Source: Pseudovirgaria hyperparasitica (Eukaryota; Ascomycota; Dothideomycetes; Acrospermales; Acrospermaceae). From it: DNA of 64,000 nt. The notes beneath the pieces are model-generated. The model was given only the letters and a program-made list of their open reading frames with translations, did not search any database and was not told the DNA's origin. Both the position numbers and the translations under genes were made by a program. This document shows positions 57,515-64,000 of this stretch, one piece after another; position 1 is the first letter of the stretch; each line of letters begins with the position of its first letter. The stretch is from NCBI RefSeq assembly GCF_010093815.1, contig NW_022985567.1, forward strand, positions 397,367 to 461,366. The letters run 5' to 3'.

Positions 57515-60500
57515 ATGGCCGGGCCAGCACAGCACGCTGCTGCTGCTGTCCCGAACAAAAAGCCAAAGCAGAAGCAAAAGAATAAGAATGACATGAGGAG
57601 CCGAAGCAGAAGCAGGAGGAGGCGGGACACCGAAGACTATGAAGACGACGATGAAGACGACGATGAAGACGACGATGAAGACGAAGAACAACACCAACCA
57701 GCCCGACAACGAAGACGAGCCGGCGGAGCGTGCAATTTCAGAGATCTGAATCGTGGGTTCATGTGTGGGTGTCTGATGTTCTGGACGCAGGAGGGCTTGG
57801 CGTGTACGTGTGGGCATCATTTGTGCTTTCATCGCCGGGTGGGGGTTGAGGATGAGGAGGAGGATGGGGATCGGGAGCAGGAGGAGCAAGAGGTTGGACA
57901 GGAGGATGGCGTGTATCATACTAGTACGGAGAGCCAGCTTTCGAATCGGCTGCAGCGATTTGATGGGGATCTTCGGGTCGCAGGTCAGACGGCGAAGAGA
58001 GGGTCCGCGAGAGAGCAGGCGAAGAGTCAATTGGAAGGGAGCCAGACGGAAAGGCTGCAGAGTCGGCAGGAACAATATGCGCCGGCGAGGCAGCAACAGC
58101 AACAGCAGCAACAACAAAGTCAGCAAGCCGCGATGAGGAACAGTCAATATGGATACGGAATCCCACGCCCGTCGCAGAACGAGCGCTTCTCGCAATTCAG
58201 TCTGCGCGCCTCCAACCTCAGCTCGACCACCGGGCTCCCCCGTATCCCCAGCGCCTGTCTACTGCCAGAACCTTCCGCCAACACGCCCCAGCTAGACAAC
58301 GACACGGCGCCCATATCGGACTCGCAGTACCTGAGAGCAAGAAAGACGTTTGCGCATCCGGCCGGCCTCGGCTTGTCGTTTGGTCCGAATGGCCACAATC
58401 GAGGCCAGAGGGAAGAGTCGCTCCCGTCAACGATCCAGATGGCGGCGCCGAGCGAGAGCGACTTTACGCCGCTCCAGACACGCACACGCACACGAACAAG
58501 CCCGTCTGCCGGTCTGCGTCCCACACGTGCCAGTCCGTCCCGCGCGCTCATGCATGGCGTTCTCCACGCTCGACGGAGGCTGCCTACCATCTCTGTGCCG
58601 GACGAACCACGTGGGAACGTCGATCCGGAAGACCTCGCGGGCAGTGCCACGGAAGTTGCTACTCCGAGCAATGACAACACGCCCGAGCTGCGCCAGATTG
58701 AACAGACCGTCTTGGAGGCGAAGAGCATGGCCGATCTCCTGTCGAGGACGCTCGCGGACCGTGAATTGGCGCTTCCTGGCCCGTCGTCAAACTCGACTGC
58801 ACATTCTGTTGCGAGCGTCTTGCAGAAACTGGGCATACATCTAAATTCCATCCAGGGACATCTCACCTCGTACCCGAGCGTCTCGGCGTCCCTGCGGACT
58901 CTGGCTGATCGGATCGACAATCTGGAGAATCTCTCGTTTTCCAATGTCCAGGCAGAGGAGGTCACGGAGAGGTTTGAGTTTCTCGAGGGCCGTCTGCTGG
59001 AGCTCGAGAGCTGGAAGGAGGATCACGATAAGATACACACTGTCATGGATAGCCACGACTCGCACGGTGAGGAATATGGCAGATCGGGCGGGCTATATGC
59101 TAAGATGGAGGATATTGAGGGCATCAACGAACGGCTTGATGTGCTCGAGGCCAGTGTACCCACCCATGCAGATCCATGGGAGGTCGAGGTTGTGTTTCTG
59201 CCCTGGGGGCGAGATCTCCGTGGTATCTGGTACTCCCCTGAAGACGCCCTAGAGATGAAGCAGACTCCCCAGGACACGGAAGAGTGGACGCAGGCGCGCA
59301 GCAACGCGTCATCGTCGCGTCTGTCGAGCAATGACCCGCGCTCGTCCTTCAGTGGCTGGAGCGAGCAAGACATACACGGCTGGGCCGACAATACAGATGA
59401 CTGGCTGTCGCCAAAGGCCTGCGGCCCGAAGAACGTCGTCTACCGACGGCTCCAGAGTCGAGGCTTCGTCCGCAACGTGCAAATCACCGGCTCCAACGCC
59501 GAAGACATCCAGCTCGCCATCGGCAAATGCTTCGAGTCCGTCCCCCACGACCACGGGCTCGCCTCGTCCTTTACCTCCCAAGACGCCGACCACATGCTCA
59601 GCCGCGTGCCCGGCCTCCGCGCCTCCTTTCTCCCCCTGCGCAAAGTCCTCTCGTCCTCAAGACTCCGCTTCCTCGGCCGGCAGGAAATGGCCACGTCGGC
59701 GCTATGGACAGCACAGTTCCTGGCCTCGGGCATCATCATGCGCGTCTCCGGCGGCACGCGTCGTCTGTTCGTCACTCACCGCGACGCCTACATGCAGCAG
59801 AGCTCCAAGGACACCCCTTGGACATGGAAGCAGATCCGCGAACTGCCACGCTTCGAGCCAGGCCTGGACGTGCAGATGAATGACGGGCCGGCGCAAGTCG
59901 TCGTCGTCGAGTCTGACGCGGACGAGCCGTGCTGGCGGTATGTGCCCAAGCTCGACCAGCTCCCCAGCGCCTCGTCGTCCTTTTCGTCCTTTTTCCAGGC
60001 TGAGTCCGCGCCGGCAAGTCAGATCGTTGCTGCTCATTCTCGGTCCTCTCCGCTGCCTAGGGAGCAAGCGCATGGTTCCAGTCTGCTACGAACGGGGAAG
60101 TCAGCTAGTCAGCCGCAGCAGCGCCCCCTAGGTCCGAGTCTATCCTCGCGCTTCTCCGAGACCCGACAACATCAACAACAAGAAGAGACCCTTCCAAGAC
60201 GCCGCTCGCACAGCCAGCAGCGCCGCCACACCGCCGGATCCCCATCCCTCGTAGACTCCGCCTTTGCAACGGCAGCAACAACAACGCCCAAACGCCCCGC
60301 CTCGCGCCAGTCTCTAGTCCCGAAACGCCGCTTTCAATCTGCTTCTGCCGCCGCTGGGCCCTCACAATCTCCATCCCACCGCCAAATCCACATCCACTAC
60401 CCACGCCCGCCGCCCTCCTTACTCTCCTCATCTTCCTCCTCCTCCTCCTCCGCCTTCTCCTCCCCGTCCTCCCGCATCAACAACAACACCACAACCACCA

Positions 60501-61075
60501 CCACATCCAAAAAACACCCCAAGCGCCGCCGCATCTCCTCCCCATCCTCCCCGCTCCCATCCTCTCCTCCCCCTGTCCCCGCGCCCACCACCACCACCAC
60601 CGCCCACGCACGCACACGCACACGTACATCTACCCCAAGCTCCAAATCGAGTGCGAAGGACAGCAATTCGCCGTTTTTCGAGCACAGCAACAATAACGCC
60701 ATCACCAGCACAAACAATAACACAGTCGCCGCAACAACAGCACAAGCGGCCAAACGCGCATATCCGCAATATGCCTATGCGACGCCGTATAGTGGGCCCG
60801 TGCTTGTTGGTGCGGGTATGACGGATTTGGGCACGGATGATGATGGGGATGGGGATGGGGATACGGTTGCTGATGGGGAGGGGGAGGGCGAGGGGGAGGA
60901 TGATGGGGAGAGTTGGCATGGTGTTGATGAGGAGGATGGTGGTGGTGGTGGTGGGGATAGGGTTATGCGGGATAGTTTTTTGGATGAGGGGGATGCGGGT
61001 GGGGTGTTTGGGGATGGGGATGAGGATATGCGTGGTACGACTGATGATGATGATGATGATTGTGATGATGACTGA
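57515..61075 (+). CDS. large protein with Cys/His cluster and acidic tail, unknown function
   Basis: 1186 aa in one exon; no named family recognised. The basic start (KKPKQKQKNKND) is followed by an acidic run (DDDEDDDEDDDEDEE). Near residues 70-108 lies a Cys/His cluster: CNFRDLNRGFMCGCLMFW then CTCGHHLCFHRR, spaced like a small zinc site. Middle region: a helical, possibly coiled-coil part (about 390-560; EEVTERFEFLEGRLLELESW). A well-ordered stretch follows at about 560-810 (WEVEVVFLPWGRDLRGIWY, KNVVYRRLQSRGFVRNVQI, MATSALWTAQFLASGIIMR, RRLFVTHRDAYMQQ), which looks like the conserved core. The last 370 residues are Ser/Pro/Thr-rich, ending in Gly/Asp/Glu runs. Strong codon repetition makes antisense frames long. 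Role not deduced. Confidence 0.75.
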   Translation: MAGPAQHAAAAVPNKKPKQKQKNKNDMRSRSRSRRRRDTEDYEDDDEDDDEDDDEDEEQHQPARQRRRAGGACNFRDLNRGFMCGCLMFWTQEGLACTCGHHLCFHRRVGVEDEEEDGDREQEEQEVGQEDGVYHTSTESQLSNRLQRFDGDLRVAGQTAKRGSAREQAKSQLEGSQTERLQSRQEQYAPARQQQQQQQQQSQQAAMRNSQYGYGIPRPSQNERFSQFSLRASNLSSTTGLPRIPSACLLPEPSANTPQLDNDTAPISDSQYLRARKTFAHPAGLGLSFGPNGHNRGQREESLPSTIQMAAPSESDFTPLQTRTRTRTSPSAGLRPTRASPSRALMHGVLHARRRLPTISVPDEPRGNVDPEDLAGSATEVATPSNDNTPELRQIEQTVLEAKSMADLLSRTLADRELALPGPSSNSTAHSVASVLQKLGIHLNSIQGHLTSYPSVSASLRTLADRIDNLENLSFSNVQAEEVTERFEFLEGRLLELESWKEDHDKIHTVMDSHDSHGEEYGRSGGLYAKMEDIEGINERLDVLEASVPTHADPWEVEVVFLPWGRDLRGIWYSPEDALEMKQTPQDTEEWTQARSNASSSRLSSNDPRSSFSGWSEQDIHGWADNTDDWLSPKACGPKNVVYRRLQSRGFVRNVQITGSNAEDIQLAIGKCFESVPHDHGLASSFTSQDADHMLSRVPGLRASFLPLRKVLSSSRLRFLGRQEMATSALWTAQFLASGIIMRVSGGTRRLFVTHRDAYMQQSSKDTPWTWKQIRELPRFEPGLDVQMNDGPAQVVVVESDADEPCWRYVPKLDQLPSASSSFSSFFQAESAPASQIVAAHSRSSPLPREQAHGSSLLRTGKSASQPQQRPLGPSLSSRFSETRQHQQQEETLPRRRSHSQQRRHTAGSPSLVDSAFATAATTTPKRPASRQSLVPKRRFQSASAAAGPSQSPSHRQIHIHYPRPPPSLLSSSSSSSSSAFSSPSSRINNNTTTTTTSKKHPKRRRISSPSSPLPSSPPPVPAPTTTTTAHARTRTRTSTPSSKSSAKDSNSPFFEHSNNNAITSTNNNTVAATTAQAAKRAYPQYAYATPYSGPVLVGAGMTDLGTDDDGDGDGDTVADGEGEGEGEDDGESWHGVDEEDGGGGGGDRVMRDSFLDEGDAGGVFGDGDEDMRGTTDDDDDDCDDD

Positions 61076-62209
61076 GCGGGCGTGGTTGGGGGGTTTGTTG
61101 GGATGTGTCAGTCAGGTGGATATAGGGGGTTTGTTTCGGGGGGGGGGGGGCTTGGGATTGGCGTTGGTTTGGTGTTTGGTGTTTGCTTGTTTCCTGGGGA
61201 TTTTGAGGGGCCGGGGATAGGTGGTGTGGTGTATGATCACGTCGTCCCGTTTTTTGCACATCGCTTTTCTCTCGGGGGACAGGCAGGGGCAAAGGATGGA
61301 TGGATCTGGGGATTACATGGGATACCACGACTACGGGAACGGACGGATATGACACGAACGAACAGCACAGCATAGCAAGGGACATGGATGCGCATATATG
61401 GATATGGATGTGTATGTGTATACGGATGGAGATATGGATATGTATACGGATGGGTACATCTCTCTTCCGCTTTCCTCGGCACTCTATACTCTTTACTCGA
61501 CTCTACTACGTAGCTCTACGTAACTCTACGCAACTCTTTATATAGTTATGGTAATGGTTGTAGTAATTGTAGATCTTTCTCTCTTCTTACTCTTCTTACT
61601 CTTCCTTCCTCTCTCTTCCTTCCTCTCTCTTCCTTCCTCTCTCTTCCTTCCTCTCTCTTCCTTCCTCTCTCTTCCTTCCTCTCTCTTCCTTCCTCTCTCT
61701 TCCTCTTCTTCCTCTTCCTCTCTACCTCTCTCTCTTCCTTTTCCACCATATATACATACATACAGTCGTCTCTAGCAGTCGAGTCGAGTCGAGTCGAGTC
61801 CAAGCTCACTTCTTGTTATACATGATCATATATGCTCATATATATACGTACGTGCATACAAGTGCGTGCGGTGTGCGTTCCACCGCGAAGACAGGAAGTA
61901 TGAGCACCCATCCGCCATGACCTCTCGTGTTTCTTCTCCTAGGGTTGTAGGGGCCGGGGGGGCATGATGGGCATTCACAGGTTCGTTCTGATCACAACAA
62001 GAGACACAGTCATTCATGACGCAGGCACTACACCGTGTGATTTTTGTGAGTGCAAAGTACAATAAAACACTTATTTTCAAAATCGCAAGATGCCGACCCG
62101 CAAGATGCCAATTTCGCAAGATATACACAAAACAAGCCTTCCGAAAAGCGCCGGCGAGTTGAAACCGCTTGAACGCCCACATGTCCGTCAGGTGCCCCCA
62201 AACAACTAC
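61076..62209. other. convergent spacer with CT-rich tandem repeats
   Basis: 1.13 kb. It holds (CTTCCTTCCTCTCT)n-type repeats (listed separately), (GAGTC)n near 61780-61800, and the shmt 3' region. No gene recognised. Confidence 0.5.
61577..61745. repeat. polypyrimidine tandem repeat
   Basis: At least seven near-identical copies of a 14-nt CT-only unit TTCCTTCCTCTCTC, grading into (CTTCCT)n. Confidence 0.85.
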
Positions 62210-63997
62210 TTATTCCCATGGCAGACTAAACGTGCCCACCCAGTCCTCCACCTCCTGCCGCAGCTGCACAATATCAGTAACGTCCTCGCCCTCGCCCAGG
62301 TACTCCTTGAACGCCGCCACGCTAGCGGGATTTTTCCGCCCCTTCTCCTCCGCCGCCTCACGCGCCTGCTTGTCCACCTTAACAGCAATAGTCACGGCGC
62401 GGTCCACGATATCGGCAACGCGTCTGAAGTCGTCGGCCGTGAAACCACGTGTCGTCATGGCGGGCGTGCCCATGCGGAGACCGCCGGGCTTCATGGCGGA
62501 CTTGTCTCCTGGCACGGTGTTCTTGTTGCTCGCGACGCCGACGAGTTCGAGCACGCGCTCCACACGGGCGCCGTCGATGCCGCGGTCTTTCAGGTCGATC
62601 AGGACAAGGTGGTTGTCCGTGCCGCCGGAGACGATCGTGTAGCCTAGGCCGCCAGCGTCTTTGGAGTTGCCTAGACGTTCCGCAAGGGCGCGCGCATTCT
62701 TGAGCACGGTGTTCTGGTACTCTTTGAATTCTGGGGCTTGTGCTTGTTGGAGGGCTACGGCGAGTGCGGTGATGGTGTGGTTGTGCGGGCCGCCCTGGTG
62801 GCCGGGGAAGACAGACGCATTGATGGGACCTTCGAGATCGTAGAGGGTCTCGACGCCCTTCTTGTCGGTGCTACGCACGCCTTTGCGGAAGAAGATCATG
62901 GCTCCGCGTGGACCGCGCAGAGATTTGTGCGTTGTGGTGGTGACAATGTCGGCTGTCGCGAACGGCGAGGGAATCACAGACGCAGCAACAAGCCCGGAGA
63001 TATGTGCCATATCAGCCAGGAGGTATGCACCGACCTTGTTGCTGATGCTCTTCATGCGGTCGTAGTCGATCAGGCGGCTGTATGCAGATGTCCCAGCGAC
63101 GATGATCTTGGGCCTGTACAGAATTGCCTGCTCTTCTAGCTTATCATAGTCTATCAGACCCGTCTTCTCGTCTAGCCTGTACGGGTACGTCTCAAAGTAC
63201 TTTGAGACCATCGAAATCTTCTTGGTCGGAGTCTGGTATCCATGCGACAAGTGGCCACCGTGCGGAAGGTCGAGAGACATGATTCGATCATGTGTGTTGA
63301 GGAGGGCGGAGTAGGCATAAAGGTTTGCGGGAGATCCGGAGAGAGCTTGAATAGACATCAGATACAAAGACCACCACGATCGCTTCGACAGAGGTATACG
63401 CACGCTGGACGTTGACACCCCATTGTTCAGGATTCAAGTGAAATGCCTGGAGGGCGCGTTGCTGGCATAGAATCTCTGCCTGGTCAATGAATTCGTTTCC
63501 GCCGTAGTATCTAGCTCCGGGGTACCCTTCCGAGTATTTATCTGTAGCAGAAGTCTTAGCTGCTTGCGAGATTGTGTCACACGTCGAGCATACTTTGCAT
63601 AACACTGCCGAGTGCATCCAAGACCGCCTGAGAGGTAAAGTTCTCCGAGGGTATCAGGTTTATAAAATGCTTCTGCCGCCGTTTTTCCTACGTGTAGCGT
63701 GTGAGTCAGTGCGAGATTGGAGACTGTCAATTCGCATACCTTCTGGATGATATCGTAGACGGCAGGATCGGCTTCCTCGAGACGAGACGACAGCAGCTGT
63801 CATGATGTTAGTCTGGTGTTCATATTGCAGTAATTGTAGAAATTAGGACTCGCCTTATGCTGGCTATCAGAGGAAACGGAGCTTGCCATGCCCCGCCATG
63901 TTTGCCGTTGAGCAAAAAGACGACCGACTGGGGCAATGGGGGCCTGGTAGAGACGAGGACGGGCAAGGAGGGATCGTGAGGCTCGGACGCTGTTCAT
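62210..63997 (-). CDS. shm1: serine hydroxymethyltransferase, mitochondrial type
   Basis: PLP enzyme converting serine and tetrahydrofolate to glycine and 5,10-methylene-tetrahydrofolate. Minus-strand exons: 63997-63854, 63796-63740, 63687-63594, 63541-63404 and 63345-62210, 522 aa. N-terminus [16 protein letters not shown] is Arg/Ser-rich without acidic residues, a typical mitochondrial presequence; a second Met at 37 (GMASS) could start a cytosolic form. Conserved parts: [66 protein letters not shown], and [17 protein letters not shown], where K is the Schiff-base lysine (about 285). Then [19 protein letters not shown] and [15 protein letters not shown]. The first intron begins AAG/GCGAGT, a GC-AG intron; no GT alternative keeps the frame. 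Exon joins all keep phase. The gene starts near the window end; an upstream exon is possible but not needed. Confidence 0.95.
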
Positions 63998-64000
63998 GAT

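Noticed and set aside
58144-58965. 273-codon minus-strand open frame
   Set aside because: Antisense of the 1186-aa frame; no recognisable content.
1-64000. tRNA and 5S rRNA genes
   Set aside because: Spacers were read for T-loop (GTTCRANNC) and 5S-like internal control sequences; none was paired with a plausible fold. A tRNAscan-SE run could still find one.

Overview
This window is nuclear DNA of a filamentous ascomycete (Pezizomycotina; class not determinable by reading). Genes carry short introns (about 44-90 nt, GT-AG with CTAAC/CTGAC branch sites). The families fit: two hybrid histidine kinases, a WSC wall protein, a Pezizomycotina-type DUF3824 protein, hymA/MO25 and Mpe1. There are no rRNA genes, CRISPR arrays or recognisable transposons, and I found no convincing tRNA. 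Exon borders were placed by hand from reading frame, splice consensus and family conservation.

Layout. 0.9-3.9 kb: a Csk1-like kinase (5' end unresolved) and the five-exon MO25/HymA scaffold. 6.4-12.5 kb: a PAS-type hybrid histidine kinase. 13.8-15.2 kb: an ER-luminal DnaJ (Scj1 type) ending in HDEL. 16.2-19.5 kb: a small single-pass membrane protein and a WSC-domain protein. 19.9-20.9 kb, minus strand: an ornithine decarboxylase antizyme split over two reading frames that need a programmed +1 ribosomal frameshift. 21.7-23.7 kb: Mpe1-like mRNA 3'-end processing factor. 24.6-31.1 kb: Ubr1-type N-recognin. 31.5-33.5 kb, minus: ribosomal proteins uL16 and eL30. 34.0-41.4 kb, minus: a group X (Chk1/Mak2/Mak3-type) hybrid histidine kinase. 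42.0-44.7 kb: ankyrin-DIL protein. 45.3-47.3 kb, minus: a Ser/Thr-rich membrane protein. 48.6-61.1 kb: three fungal proteins of unknown role, two very low in complexity, separated by satellite-rich spacers. 62.2-64.0 kb, minus: mitochondrial-type serine hydroxymethyltransferase with a GC-AG intron.

The genes do not form one pathway. Recurring themes are two-component stress sensing (two hybrid kinases 22 kb apart), cell surface and polarity (WSC, Ser/Thr-rich membrane proteins, HymA, ankyrin-DIL), protein quality control (Scj1, Ubr1) and polyamine control (antizyme). The strongest unusual feature is the antizyme: a UCC-UGA shift site, a +1 open frame continuing across two introns, and a C-terminus matching the antizyme fold. 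Single-frame gene prediction would miss or break it.
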